Source: Anniella stebbinsi | Taxonomy: Eukaryota; Chordata; Lepidosauria; Squamata; Anniellidae | Assembly (NCBI GenBank): GCA_029215795.1 | Contig: JARDYH010000007.1 | Coordinates: 66,208,763-66,272,762, forward strand | DNA: 64,000 nt | Direction: 5' to 3' | Shown here: positions 1 to 11,149 of the stretch, piece by piece | Layout of the letters: every line of letters starts with the position of its first letter | Position numbering within the stretch: position 1 is the first letter of the stretch | Translations under genes and position numbers: made by a program | Notes under the pieces: generated by a model | The model's input: only the letters and a program-made list of their open reading frames with translations | The model's database searches: none | Told to the model about the DNA's origin: nothing

Positions 1-168
1 CCTTATACTGAGTAAGACCCTTGGTCCATCTAGCCCAGTATTGTTGACACTGATCGGCAGCAAAGGCTCTGCAGGGTTTTGAGTAGGTAGCCCTGCCTGG
101 AGATGCCAGAGATTGAACCTGGTCTCTTCTGCAAGCAAGTGCTCTGCCACTGAGCTATAGTTCCTTCT
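1..168 (-). repeat. tRNA-derived SINE, minus strand, cut by window edge
   Basis: Read on the minus strand, the right end has a tRNA-like head: an A-box-like TAGCTCAGTGGCAGAGC (about 139-158) and a B-box-like GGTTCAATCTC (about 110-124). The body ends in the phrase about an 'actgggctagatggaccaagggtctgac' type, shared with the copies near 6520 and 46628. The element is a fossil retroposon rather than a tRNA gene. Its 3' end lies outside the window. Confidence 0.75.
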
Positions 169-334
169 TGGAAATCATTGGTGTCCTTTATGTCGCTTTG
201 TGTATTGGTGGCATATAGTCTGAGAATGGAGTCCATGTAGCCAGACACCCAACTGTAATGGTACCAATACCTGGGACGTTGGAGCATCCAGTTGCCTGGT
301 TTGTATATTTTGGGTAGCGGATAGAAGACTCCTG

Positions 335-400
335 GTTGAAGCATGCTGGGAGTTGTAGTCCAACACACCTGGAGGACACCAGGTTGGAGAAGGCTACTAC
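335..400. repeat. Dispersed palindromic repeat fragment ('GGGAGTTGTAGTCC' family)
   Basis: This is one arm of a very common short repeat with the core GGGAGTTGTAGTCCAAC followed by CTGGAGG and CACCAGGTTGG. At least ten more copies occur in the window. In this copy AGCATGCTGGGAGTTGTAGT is very close to the reverse complement of the ZNF143/Staf motif. Confidence 0.7.
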
Positions 401-712
401 ACAGATTAGAAATAATGTAAATAATAAAATAATACTGAAAGGAGCCAATAATTTTAACTCTGTGGGGTTCCACACAGAACTCTTTGAATATTTACACCAT
501 TTGTTTATATTTGAGAATGGCTGGGTTACTATTTCAGAGTACCTCAAGTCCCCTGCTTCCTCCATACCTATTGGAAAGGTACTTCCAGTTGTACTGGTCT
601 CTCTCTGCTCCAGAGAAGCATGCTAGAGTCCCTCCCCATTACCAGCAGCGCAGGGCTTCTTTCTCTTGTTCCTGTCTTGCCTGACTTTCCTGTGGCATTT
701 CTCCCCTTCTAG

Positions 713-856
713 GTGAAGAAGATCGCCTCTGAATATTATGGCAATCTTCCCTACCACAATTCCTGGATCCTTGTCCTCCGGGACTTCATTTTCAAAGAGG
801 AGATCGGTCCATTCGCCCGTGTGAAGAGGACATACAAGGTGGACAATCACTTCTGA
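713..856 (+). CDS. Last coding exon of an unidentified gene
   Basis: A clean acceptor (pyrimidine tract ending CTTCTAG at 712) opens a 47-codon reading frame that ends in TGA at 854-856. The peptide starts VKKIASEYYGNLPYHNSW, continues LVLRDFIFKEEIGPFARV and ends YKVDNHF. It looks like a real protein C-terminus: balanced composition, a compact aromatic and charged pattern, and no repeat character. The frame agrees with a phase-0 acceptor. I do not recognise the family. The gene runs in the same direction as TBCB, with its stop about 2.5 kb upstream of the TBCB start. The human neighbours of TBCB (POLR2I, OVOL3, CAPNS1) do not match this C-terminus as I know them, so local gene order may differ. 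Earlier exons lie to the left of the window. A processed pseudogene fragment is less likely because of the splice acceptor. Confidence 0.6.
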   Translation: MKKIASEYYGNLPYHNSWILVLRDFIFKEEIGPFARVKRTYKVDNHF

Positions 857-2919
857 AGCAAGAAGGCATTTTTGGATCTGACCACCACCACTCCTGCAAA
901 CGGTCCAGTCCTGCCCCTTCTCTGAGGAGGAAGAGGAGCAGAGCAAAGTGTTACTGACGCTGTTCTAAAACTAAATCTAAATAAGAGGATGATGATAATA
1001 ATAATAATAACAACAATAATAATGAATGAGTCTGAGAGACTCCCAGACACAGAACGTCGAGTCAACAGCCTAAAAAGATTAGAAACATTGTTTCCCCATT
1101 TCCTTCAGACGGTCATGGAGTCAAGGCACGTCTTGCAGTATTTTGACTTTTGTTGCTCTGCCTCGGGTAACCAACCCAGAGATAAAATGGTGGATCAAAT
1201 GCATAGACAAGCAGGAAGGCTCAGCCCTTTAGCTGTCATCAGTATCAGCCAGAAGAAGTATCACCTCCTTCTCTTCCAAGGGCTTGTCTATATGCTCAAA
1301 ATACCCCATCGTGGCTGTGCAGTTGCACAGCATCATTTATATGATACAGCCATCAACTCGCAGCCACGTCGAATTTTTTCCTCGCAAAACTGCGGCTTTT
1401 CTAAGTGCCGATTTACCGTGACTTTTACCATGGCTCCAATGTCACCACTGTTGTTTCTTCAGCTGTCAGTGGTGGCTTCAGTTTGAGTTTAGAAAGTGGG
1501 CGTACCAGGGGAAGACCCCAGCACAGGGTAGGCACAGGAATGGAGGGCAGGGGCGAGCTTGGCAAGCCAAGGGGAATGGCTGCCATGGTGATGTAAAACT
1601 CCAGGGAAAGTAAGGGAAATAATGAAGAACTTAAATGAACTATAGCAGCACATCTGCGTTGCTTCAGGCTTTTAAGGTTGTGCAGAGTTGCCAAAAAAAA
1701 GTTTTTTGTAGTTTTCTGGTCCCTCTATTTCCTCCCCATTCCCACTGTCTGAAAACAGTGCTGCGTTTTTTCCTGACCAGAGAGCCCACATTCCCTCCTG
1801 CATGTAAGTCTATTGATGTCACCTTGCAGCAGCGATACTGCAGGGTTTAGAAGGAATCAGCAAGCAAAGTGTCATCGTATAGATGCCTCCCAAGTTGGGT
1901 GTGGCGGTTACCCCCAGGGCGTTTTGGCACATGGAAAGAGGAAAACAAAACTCAGGGCAACCTTCTATCTCCAGCCCTTGCAATTAAAAGGGCAATAAAT
2001 TTAAATCCATTAACAGGGCCTGTTAAAGGGCTTCTTGAAATGTCTGCCTCAGGATAGAACCAACCCTGCTTTGCTTTCATCAGTTCTAGCTGAGATCGGC
2101 TGCCCAGCATATCTATGCAGCCAGATGAGATGGCCCGTTGTTCAGTGGGGGAAAACTTTCTTGCATGCCCCATGCATCCCTTACCTCCTTCCTTGCCAGC
2201 CATATAAGCCAGAAAACACCCTGGAGCCCTCTAGAAACCATCTGGATCCATTCTTCTCCAGGGGTGGACCATCTTAATAGGTCCCCTACCCTGGCAGAAG
2301 AGAAAAGCTGCCATAAGTCTAAACCTCAGCAGGCAGTGATCTGGCCATGATAGAGGGACTGAAGCTCAGATCACCTTCTTCACGTCCAGTTGAGGAAAAC
2401 CAAGTCTAGTGAATGCCCCGCTACAGGCATTGGGCCAATGACATGTTGAGAGAGCCCCATGGTTTGTCATGGAGACCATGAAATCTTGACTTGCACTTGA
2501 CAAGGTGCCCTTGGCATGAATGTGGACATCCCCCAGAACCAACGGACTAGGGGATCTCAGTTACACACCCGAGACGGCCTCCGTTAGCTCAGAGTCTGAG
2601 AAGCTGGGCTGTTAGTATTGTTGTTGTTGGTATTATTATTATTATTATTACTCTAACCAATGCATTTTACCATCTTCTTTTTTTGGAATGGCTTCTGCTA
2701 CACAAACTATATTTAAATTATTAAATGTTATATTTTATAGTAATATAATAGAGTAATAACTATTATTATATAGCAATTATAATAATAATAAATTTATTTC
2801 TAACCCACTTCTCCCTTTGGATCAAATAGCTGTTGTTGTTGTTATTATTATTATTATTATTGCTAATATTATTTCATTATTGTTAGTATTATTAGCATTG
2901 CTAACGCATGTTTCGCATC
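857..2919. other. Intergenic interval between the orphan exon and TBCB
   Basis: No coding exon is seen. The first few hundred bases are probably 3' UTR of the upstream gene. AAT/ATG-type microsatellites lie at about 987-1024, and TTG/TTA/ATT-type runs at about 2614-2651 and 2829-2893, within a strongly AT-rich stretch (2690-2900) that stops abruptly at the TBCB CpG island. Confidence 0.6.
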
Positions 2920-3480
2920 TGAGTGCCAGAAGACGCAGCTCAACCAATTTCTCTCCATGTCCTTCAATACGCACAGCCGCCTACGCAACAAACCGTTGCC
3001 CTTTCTTTAGCTCGGCTTCGTCCTGTCGCGCTCCCCTACATCGCGCCTCGCCATTGGCCGCGACCCCTTAGGCGTGATGTATTTCGGCTTCCTATTGGCG
3101 CACATCCCGTGCGGGCTTCGCGGATGGCTGAGGGGCGAAGCGGCCGAGGGAGAAAATCCGTCTCGCCTGTCGCGTTGAGAGCCTGGGCGCTGATTGGCGG
3201 AGAAGGGTCACGGGGGTGGGTCAAGGGCCGGCCTAGGCGCATGGCGATTGGCTGGCCTATGAGCGGCTGGCGGCCGATTGGCTGGGCGCCGGGAGCGGCC
3301 CGTGAGGGGACTCTGAGGCGAGGCGAGGCAGCTGCGGTCGCTGCGGTTGGGGAAGCGGGTCGGTCGGGATGAGCGTGACGGGGACGCCCGCGGTGGTGTC
3401 GGTGTCCATCAGTAGCAGCCTCAACTCCTTCCGGGCCCTCAAGCGCTACGCCCGCGGGCTCACCATCGCCGAGTTCAAGG
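2920..3480 (+). promoter_or_regulatory. CpG-island promoter of TBCB with five inverted CCAAT boxes
   Basis: Composition switches from AT-rich to CpG-rich at about 2920 and stays so through TBCB exon 1. The pentamer ATTGG (inverted CCAAT, the NF-Y core) occurs at 3053-3057, 3094-3098, 3193-3197, 3247-3251 and 3277-3281, four of the five followed by C as in the usual inverted CCAAT context. No TATA box is seen near the start codon at 3369. This is typical of a TATA-less housekeeping promoter. The exact transcription start cannot be placed by eye. Confidence 0.7.
3369..3479 (+). CDS. TBCB: TBCB exon 1 (coding part)
   Basis: The ATG at 3369 begins [15 protein letters not shown], the expected TBCB N-terminus and the start of the ubiquitin-like fold. 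The donor GTAGGC follows at 3480. Phase 0 exit. Confidence 0.95.
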
Positions 3481-6400
3481 TAGGCGGAGCCCCCCACCCT
3501 CCCCCACGACCCCCCCCCCTCTATGACAGAGAAAGACCCCCCGGGCCCCCCTCAGCCCACCACCCCGAGAGAGACCCCGATCTCCATAGCCCCCCCCCGA
3601 GTGAGACTCCTGAGGCCCCCTCAGCCCCCCACCCACAGAGAGACCCCTGCCCCCCCTCAGGACCCCTGGAGAGACCCCGATCTCCTTCAGTCCCCTCCCC
3701 CGAGAGAAACCCCGATCTCCCTAGCCCCCCCCCCGAGTGAGACTCTGGGGCCCCCTCATTCCCTCCCGAAAGAGATCCTCTGCTGCCCTGAGATAACCCC
3801 CCCAGACCCCTCCTTATCCCCCTGGAGAGACCCCGATCTCCCTCGGTCATCGTCCCCCCGAGAGAAACCCGGGGGACCCTCCCCGATAGAGGCCCCCGGG
3901 CTACCTTCATCCCGCCCCGAGAAAACCCAACAGCCCCCAGAGATCCCTGACCTCCTTCAACCCCCCCCCCCCCGGAGAGATTCCGATCCCCCTGAGCCCC
4001 ACAGAACCTCCCTGCCTGTCTCGCCGTTCCTTTGTGTGCTATTTATATGGAGGAGGGGGAGGGAGACTTCCTCCTCCCCCTCCTCAAAGTGAAAGGAAAC
4101 CGAAACAGGTGGGGCCTTTCCTTAACAATAGGTATTGGATGCCCCACCCCCCACCCCACAATTCCAGCTTACTCCCCCATTTCCTAGTGGAGTCATTCCT
4201 CCCCCCCCCATTATGGTACTTTTGGGGGGGTATAAATCAATATGTAAATACTTCCCCCCCTCCCCAAAACACATGGAATTTGGACCCTTCTCCAAGGAAC
4301 TGGCTTCCATCTCACGTGTCCACACACGATTCTGGCCTTCCTCCCTCCGTTATTTTTATTTTAACTTGTTTTAAGGCTGACTTTAAGGGAGGCCCCCGCC
4401 CCAAAGGAAAGATGACATCCTCCCCGCAATGGAAGTGGGTCAAACCTGTTTCCTCCTGCAGCCTCAGTCTTGATGTAGCTTTCTCTCCGCTCTTCAAATA
4501 CTCGCTTTCGCTTCTTCCCCACCCCCAACATTCACCAAATACCCGCATGCAATTAAGGGGGGGGGGGGGCTGGACTAAACTTCTCCCCCACTCATGATCA
4601 TGGATCAGGTGAGCCCTAAAGTCCCACTGCTTTCAAGTGGGCTCAGACCCCCCCCCCCCTTTCCATGCATATCTGGCTCAGCACTGACTCCACAGCTGCT
4701 GCCAGGAGCATCTGAATTCTGTACTGGGTTTCTTTATTTGTGGCCTGCGCTGTCATCTGCAGGCTCCAAAGGGGGTGCTGGCATGTGACGGTGCCCTACG
4801 GCGGGAAAGGCGTTTCTGCGCCGTGGCCGGTGCCACGGCCCCTTTGCGGCCACAGCAGAGTGGTTTGGAGCAGCAGCCAGGCCCCGGCAGGTGCTTTTGG
4901 CCCACCTGAGGACCGCAGTGTCCCAAGAATGCCCAGCAGCCACTGCTTTGGCCATCTCTGCTTTCTGAGGGCCCGTCCGGGCAGTGACGCTTCCACACTG
5001 CCCATCTAGCATCCCACAAAAGGAATCCCTTGCAGAGAAATGAAACTATCCCCCTGCTGTGATTTTGGAGGATACTCCGAGCTTGTGCTTCACCACTAGA
5101 TTTTGAACTGCGTGGTGTGCTCCTCCTCAGGCGGATTTTTACACACGCACGCACGCACGCACGATTCCGCTGCAGATGGCCACTGTTTCTCTCATTGCCT
5201 GCTGCTGCTTGCAAAGCTACAGTTTCATGCCATCCACCCATCTCCCGCTCACTTTGCGCTCGCTCCAAGTTCCAAGCTCGCTTGTGTCTGTTTCCGGCTT
5301 TGGTGGGTGGAGGTGCCTCCTGACTGTCTCGGTCGTTTCAAGAGGGGCACTCCCCTCCCCTGCCCCCAACGCTTGGTGGAACAGCGCAGCCCCCCATCTT
5401 GAGCTGCAGCCCCCAACAAACGGGCCTCTGTCAACGGAAAATCCTTTTGTGTGCCGAGTATCCAAACTGGGATTAACCGCAGCCTGGCAGCTGGTGGCCA
5501 GTGCCCAGCCTACCAGCTTTCCTGCTCTGTGTGTGCACCCCCCCACCCTCCGTGGCTGCAGCCTGTGGCCTTATGCCAAATGCTGGCTTTTGTTTCCCAC
5601 CAGCATCTTTTTCTATTCTGGCAGCAGGAAATTAACGTGCAGTTTTAAGGATGGGGTTTGACGATACTCTCCCCCTTCCTGTGCTATTTGCAGTTCCACC
5701 TTTGTTACCGATACTGCTTAATCTCTCTTCCACTCCATCATTTGCTATGAGCTACGTAGACTGCATCGCAGGAACAGCCTCTGCTTTTTTGCTCGGAGGA
5801 TTTAGATCCCTGGTTACCAACTAGGAATACAGAGCCATTTTGTGAGGCGCGTGAGTGGGTCGGTGGGCCAATCCCCCCCCCCCCCCCGCCTGCAGCTTCT
5901 GTTGTCAGAGACACCTCTCTGTCTATCTCTCTTGAGCTTTAGGTTGGAGGGCCACAAGCCAAAGAGCCAGATCAGACCCAAGAGAACTCATTGCTGCTGA
6001 CCCCAGCTTACAGTCACCGCTAAAGGTGCCTTTGCTGGACCTCCCGTGTCGCTGAAGGGATGAAATACGACTGGTGCAGTTAATATTGGGTCAGGCAAGG
6101 GGTGTGGACTTTTATATTGCCGTTTTGTCTGTGAGAAATATCCCTCTCCGTTCTGACTGGCTCTGTCTGTCCAACAGTGTAAGCTGGAACTGGTGGTTGG
6201 AAGCCCGGCATCATGCATGGACCTTGAACTCTATACTCCGGAAGACAAGTTTGTGATGAAGCTGGACAGCGATGAGGCTTTGCTGGGGTCCTACCCCATC
6301 GATGACGGGTGCAGGATCCATGTGAGTGATGAGCCAGTTCTTCCATTGGGCGGCAGGAGGCTGACCGAGGCTCTCTTTGTATAAGAGAACTTCAGTTATC

Positions 6401-7770
6401 GGAAGAAATGGTAGTAGGTAGCCCTGGGGTCTGGGCTGTATAAGAGCCCCCAAGCTTAAGAGAGAGCACCTGTCCAATTCTGAACAAACTCAGGCTTTGG
6501 AGAATGTTCACTGCCTGGCTTCTCCAGGTTGGGCGAGGAAAGAATCCTGCCTGAATCCCTGGAGACCCGTTGCTGCCAGTCAGTGTCGACAATACTGGGC
6601 TAGGTGGACCAATGGTCTGACTCGGTATAAGGCGGCTTCCTATGTTCACTGCCCTGGCGTTCTCCAGAGTATGAGCGATCTTCTGGATGTGATTGCTACA
6701 GATGTCTCCGTCCCCCCATTTTTATTTATATAGCTTCATCTATTTACGTGGCACTTTACAGCGAATGAGAAATCAGCCCCTGCCCCAAGGGTCTTACAAT
6801 CTAGAAATAGACGTAAGAGAAGGGAAGTGGTGGTAGGAGTTGATGGGAAGGATAAGCAGTTGTTTCTTTGAGGTTAGGGACCTGTCGTCCTGGCTTTTGC
6901 TGGTTGGAGGATTATAGGAGCTGTAGTCCAACATGTCTGCAGGGCACCAGGTTGGAGAAGGCTGTTATGAATAATGACAAACAATAATAGTAATAAAGTG
7001 ATCTTTTAATTTTGATGTGCAATAGGTTATTGACAGAAGCGGAGCAACGATTGGGGAATACGAAGATGTGTCAAAGGTAGAGAAATTCGAGTTGCCCGAT
7101 TCTGAGTATGACAAAAGAACAGGTGAGAACGGATGTTAGCGTTCGAAAGGAAGATGTGTTTGAAGGGCAAAAGCCATCTTATCCCAGCAATGGCGTCTTA
7201 AGGCTGCAATCCTGTGGTCCCTTGGAGGGAATCCATAAATAATGGGGGTGGGGGTGGGGGAGACTAGATCAGGCCTGGAGCTGGAGTATTTCCCTCTCAT
7301 TGAAAGCAATGAGAGGGGAAAGTTGTTTTCTCAACCAAACAGTTGCACACAATGCATGCTTTGTAGTGAAAATGCTCACATTCTTGGTTTATTTGCTTAT
7401 GTAAATCGATTATATAGCGGGATCAGCATCACCAGGTAGATGCCTTTGTTTCAATCTGCCAATCCCTGAAGGGAACCTAGTTTATGGTTTTTTTTACTTC
7501 AAGAGAAGCTACTTTACTCCATTTTAATGGAGCCTTGCCCGTCCCCAACACACACTCACACTTTCTCAGCTAAGGCCTTATGAACGGATAGAGATGGAAC
7601 CTTGGCTGATCCAGCATGGCTCTTCTTGGGTTATGTTCTTACGTTCCAGTTTTTAAGTTTCTAGACCTTACGAATAGCTCAAATCTCAAAAACATAAAAG
7701 TGGTATTTACAAATTATTCCTGAAGAGTTCCAAATGTTATGAGAGTATTTTTAAATTTTATTGATAGTGC

Positions 7771-7804
<34 letters not shown>

Positions 7805-9712
7805 TCGACTGTGTAGAATGTTGCTTGAACACTTAGATTTGGTTAACTGCGTAGAATGATTGGAAGTGTGGGCTTGTGGGGTGGAAGATGTCTCATCATG
7901 GGGCTTTTAAGCAATGCTGCCTCCCGATACTGAGGCTAGGACCACCCTCTTTTTCTGTCCTGCAGATACGGCACGTTCCTTTATGAAACGCAGTAAGCTG
8001 GGGCAGTACAACAAGGAAGACATGCTGAAAAAGGAAGCCGAGCAAGAGCAGAAGTTAATGGAGGAAAAGGCCCTGGTGGAGACCATTTCGGTGGGGGCGA
8101 GATGTGAGGTGCGGGCATCGGGCCAGCCCAACAAACGGGGGACTGTGATGTATGTTGGTGAGTACACAGGAGACTCCCACCCTCCGTTGCTCTTAGAGAA
8201 TTCCTTCAAGACGTTAAAAACTGAGCTGAGAAACTAGTGGGAGGAACGCTTTCAACTCCTCTTCCTCTTTGGCCCTGCTCTTCAACCAGAATGGCCTTGA
8301 AGCATAACTTTGGCAGGATCCAGTAGCAAATTACATGGTAACTGTCAGGGCTCGAACAAGGATTAGGGCTCTCTCTCACACCCACACGTTACCAGAATGT
8401 GTCGGCTGCTTCAAGTTGCAGTGCTGTTGGACTTGTTTCTGAGTGAGTCTGCTCAGGACTTTTAAAATGCCTTCCCTTTATTTTTCATAGGTCTAACGGA
8501 GTTCAAGCCTGGCTACTGGATTGGCATCAAGTATGACGAGCCTTTGGGGAAACACGATGGCAGGTAAATCTCTGCCTCTGACTGGCACCTTCCACTGACT
8601 GGGTCTACAAAACTGGCCCACCATGGCTGTGATAGTCTCACGGCTTCACAGGAGGGAGCATCAAAGTAAGACCATCTTAACTTCTGGCATACGACCTGCA
8701 ATGGTTAGTTCGATGTCTAAAAGCAGTCCCATAGTTGATGAATAGAAGTATTGTAAGGCTGCTAAACTAAACATCCAAAATGGTTGGTGGTGTTCATAGA
8801 TTCAGCCTGTGCTGCCTCTGAAAGATGGAAATGGGCCCAGTGCAGTTTGCACCGGACCTTCCTCAGTGGCTTTACTGCTAACATTTTGGCACATAATATT
8901 TCCACAATTCAGAATATTCAGACTGGTTTAAGTATATGGCTTCTCTGTGGAGCTGGACAAAGCCTGTCAGCCTACATGGATGTCCAGAGCTCTCTCTGTG
9001 TGCAGTGATTCCTTGAGAGGGCAGAATATGGTATTTTCAAAATTCAGCTTCCTGAAAATACCAACTTTTATTTGAATAAGCAAAGCACAGCAAGTTTCTC
9101 GCCCTTAGCATCTTATAGATATACTTGAGTTATTTTGTGCTGAAATCTTAGAAGCTAGAGAGGCAACTGGATAATATTTCCAGTTCTTCACTTCTTCCTA
9201 TTTGCAAGCAAAACCAGGATATGTTTTATGCAAAATCATAAAAAGTCAAAATAACCTATGCAAAGCAGAAGATTATGCAAAACAAGGAAACTTCTGTAAT
9301 TTTTAGAGGGCGCAGAATGTAGGTAGTCTGGATGCAGAATTCTTGTTTCCTTTCTTTTTTAAACAAAACACCCCATAGAATACACACTGTTCTGTGCACA
9401 TTTTACTTAGTCATATGAGGGAGAGCATTTTTACACCACCACCACCACCACTCCACACACACACACACACACGTTCTGGGGGTTGGAGGCTACACCACCC
9501 TTCAGCCATTAAGGCGTCTCTTCAAACTTCTCCCTGGGAAAGCGCAGCTCTGGTTTGACGGTGTTCGTTCTGCTCTCCTTCCCTTGCTTGACAGCGTCAG
9601 CGGAAAGCGGTACTTTGAGTGCCAGGCCAAGTACGGGGCCTTCGTGAAGCCTCAGCACATCACGGTGGGGGATTTCCCAGAAGACCACTATGGACTGGAC
9701 GATGAAATGTGA
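3369..9712 (+). CDS. TBCB: TBCB, tubulin folding cofactor B (six coding exons, 244 aa)
   Basis: Exons are 3369-3479, 6178-6321, 7026-7122, 7966-8157, 8491-8563 and 9595-9712. Their sum is 735 bases, giving 244 residues, the same length as human TBCB. All junctions are GT-AG and phases match. The first two exons encode the ubiquitin-like domain (residues 1 to about 85). The third and fourth encode the linker, including a charged [13 protein letters not shown] stretch typical of a helix. From about residue 150 a CAP-Gly domain follows, with the microtubule/EEY-binding signature in the form GKHDG and the paired [14 protein letters not shown] segment. The protein ends DEM, the acidic C-terminal tail known in TBCB. 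Family knowledge: TBCB, with TBCE, handles alpha-tubulin in the cytosolic tubulin folding and disassembly pathway. I see no frameshift or lost residue. SDHAF1 lies downstream on the same strand; both genes are also near each other on human 19q13.12. Confidence 0.97.
3480..4020. repeat. C-rich degenerate minisatellite in TBCB intron 1
   Basis: A purine/pyrimidine-skewed tract starts at the exon 1 donor. It consists of irregular repeats of a unit like CCCCGAGAGAGACCCCGATCTCC separated by runs of 5 to 12 C. Copies are diverged and spacing varies. Long open frames here (proline, arginine and glutamate rich) come from composition and are not genes. Confidence 0.75.
4021..6177 (+). other. Remainder of TBCB intron 1
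   Basis: No second gene is supported. It has poly-C and poly-G runs (for example 4201-4209, 4558-4569, 4651-4660, 5873-5887) and a short ACGC microsatellite near 5145-5163. The tract 4740-5560 is moderately GC-rich with no recognisable coding similarity. Confidence 0.6.
6178..6321 (+). CDS. TBCB: TBCB exon 2
   Basis: Acceptor CCAACAG at 6171-6177; 48 codons, [19 protein letters not shown] to GCRIH; donor GTGAGT at 6322. This is the second half of the ubiquitin-like domain. Confidence 0.95.
6520..6650 (+). repeat. tRNA-SINE body fragment
   Basis: It shares the 'AATCCTGCCTGAA...GACAATACTGGGCTAGGTGGACC...GTCTGACTC' body with the SINEs at 1-168 (reverse) and 46628-46815, but the tRNA-like head is missing. 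Confidence 0.65.
6890..6965. repeat. Dispersed repeat fragment of the 'GTAGTCCAAC' family
   Basis: This copy in TBCB intron 2 has the core GAGCTGTAGTCCAACATG followed by the CACCAGGTTGGAGAAGGCT end. Confidence 0.65.
7026..7122 (+). CDS. TBCB: TBCB exon 3
   Basis: Acceptor AATAG at 7021-7025; [18 protein letters not shown] to YDKRT; donor GTGAGA at 7123. Phase 1 exit completes GAT (Asp) with the next exon. Confidence 0.93.
7774..7802. repeat. (TA)n microsatellite
   Basis: About 14 TA units in TBCB intron 3. Confidence 0.9.
7966..8157 (+). CDS. TBCB: TBCB exon 4
   Basis: Acceptor TGCAG at 7961-7965; [19 protein letters not shown] through the charged helix to the first strand of CAP-Gly ([18 protein letters not shown]); donor GTGAGT at 8158. 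Confidence 0.95.
8491..8563 (+). CDS. TBCB: TBCB exon 5
   Basis: Acceptor TTTTTCATAG at 8481-8490; encodes the CAP-Gly core [19 protein letters not shown] and KHDG; donor GTAAAT at 8564; phase 2 exit. Confidence 0.95.
8564..9594 (+). other. TBCB intron 5
   Basis: Ordinary intron. It has an ACC triplet run and a (CA)n microsatellite at about 9433-9472, and no second coding signal. Confidence 0.7.
9595..9712 (+). CDS. TBCB: TBCB exon 6 with stop
   Basis: Acceptor TTGACAG ending at 9594; [19 protein letters not shown] to [11 protein letters not shown] at 9710-9712. This completes CAP-Gly and the acidic C-terminus. Confidence 0.96.
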
Positions 9713-10265
9713 CGGGGCTAGAAAGAGATGGGGGCAGCCGGAGGAAGCGGAGAAGCTCACAATGGTCTCTGTTAGGGCAACTGTCCCGGCTTCTCCGGTG
9801 CACTGCTGCATTCTGGCTCCGTGCCAGAAGTCACTTGGGCAAGCCAGAAGGAGAAGACCCGGAAGCCGCTGTGCGTTCTTCGACTTGTGTTGTTGATTTT
9901 TCTTTTCCCTGGTTGTCTGTTCAGTGAAGATGCCACATCCCTTTGGTTATTCTCACATGCACACCCTTCTGTGCCAGTTCGGTAACATAGAGAATATTGG
10001 CGCGTCCTTGCATTATAGAAGCTATCCTTCAAGGGGGCTGGGGGGGGCAGCAAGATACCTTCTCTTTTCCCCCACAGTACAGCTGGATGGTTCCAGAAGC
10101 AGAACACGTTGAAAGGAGGACCTCAGAGCAGATTTGGACGAGATCCTTCCGGCTTTTAAAAACAAAGCTAAAAAACCGTAAACAAATATTTCTATAGCCA
10201 TACATTTGTTTCCATTGTGGACATTTTTTTGTGTGCTGCTAACTGATGCTATGTATTAATTACAA

Positions 10266-10271
10266 ATTAAA
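10266..10271 (+). terminator. Probable poly(A) signal of TBCB
   Basis: ATTAAA lies 554 bases past the TBCB stop, followed by a G-rich stretch (GGGGTGGGTGGGGTGG). The implied 3' UTR is about 0.57 kb. Confidence 0.55.
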
Positions 10272-10452
10272 TTCTGTAGGGGTGGGTGGGGTGGAAATAC
10301 ATTCCAGGCAAGAGTACTTGTGTGTGAGTTTATTATATTTTGCGTGCTAACTTCCAGGTGATCCTGAGAATTGGCCAGTATAGTTTTGCCTACTGTGGCA
10401 ACAAGTCTCCTGGTCTTCGGGGAGAGGCTTTTCCCAACCTTGCTATCAAGAT

Positions 10453-10660
10453 CATTCTAATGAAGAACATAAGAGCCATGCTGATTAGACCAAAGGCTTA
10501 TCTAGTCAAGCATTCTGTTGTCGCAATGGTCAACCAGATGACCCAAAAGGAAGGCCACAGTAAGATGTGAGTGTAGTAGCACCGTCCCACCCATGTTTCC
10601 CAACAACTGGTCTTGAGAGGTGCGCTGCCTCTGATACTGCACAGGACAGATGTTGAACTT
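10453..10660 (+). repeat. SINE-like dispersed repeat
   Basis: The phrase 'AAGAACATAAGAGCCATGCTG...AGACCAAAGGCTTATCTAGTC' is shared with the copies near 39985 and 7580. It is not coding. Confidence 0.6.
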
Positions 10661-11149
10661 GTGAGCCCAAGGGCTAAATCCCATTTTGGAGAAGAGGGCT
10701 GGAGTGATGAAGGCAAAATGGGTGGGATCAAGGATGCCATCCTATTTAGCTTAAAGCGCCTACTGCCAGTAACTTCAGGCTTAGGATTGGCATTTCAGCC
10801 TTTTAGAATGGGGGGAATGCACAAAAGCTGGGAAGCCATCAAACGAGGGGGGGCATTTGGAGAACTTTGCAGGCCTGCCTTAGGGCTAGACTGGATTCCC
10901 CCCCCCACACACACACACACCTCAGTCCTGAGCTTCCACGCCCTGACATAAAGCCACTATGACTAGTATCCAGCAGCAGCAGTGGCGTCCTCTTATAAAT
11001 TTGACCTAATCACCTTTGGCCATCAGTACATCTTGCGGTGGCGAATTCCATCGTTTATGCTCAGCCCAGGTTGTGGCTACGTCGGCGGTGAAGAAGCCAG
11101 ACTGTGTGCCTGGATAGATGCTCTGTGTGGGATGCAAGATCCGACTTGT

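Noticed and set aside
3523..4597. Long proline/arginine-rich open frames on both strands in TBCB intron 1
   Set aside because: They follow the C-rich minisatellite composition, lie in an intron and have no splice context or domain.
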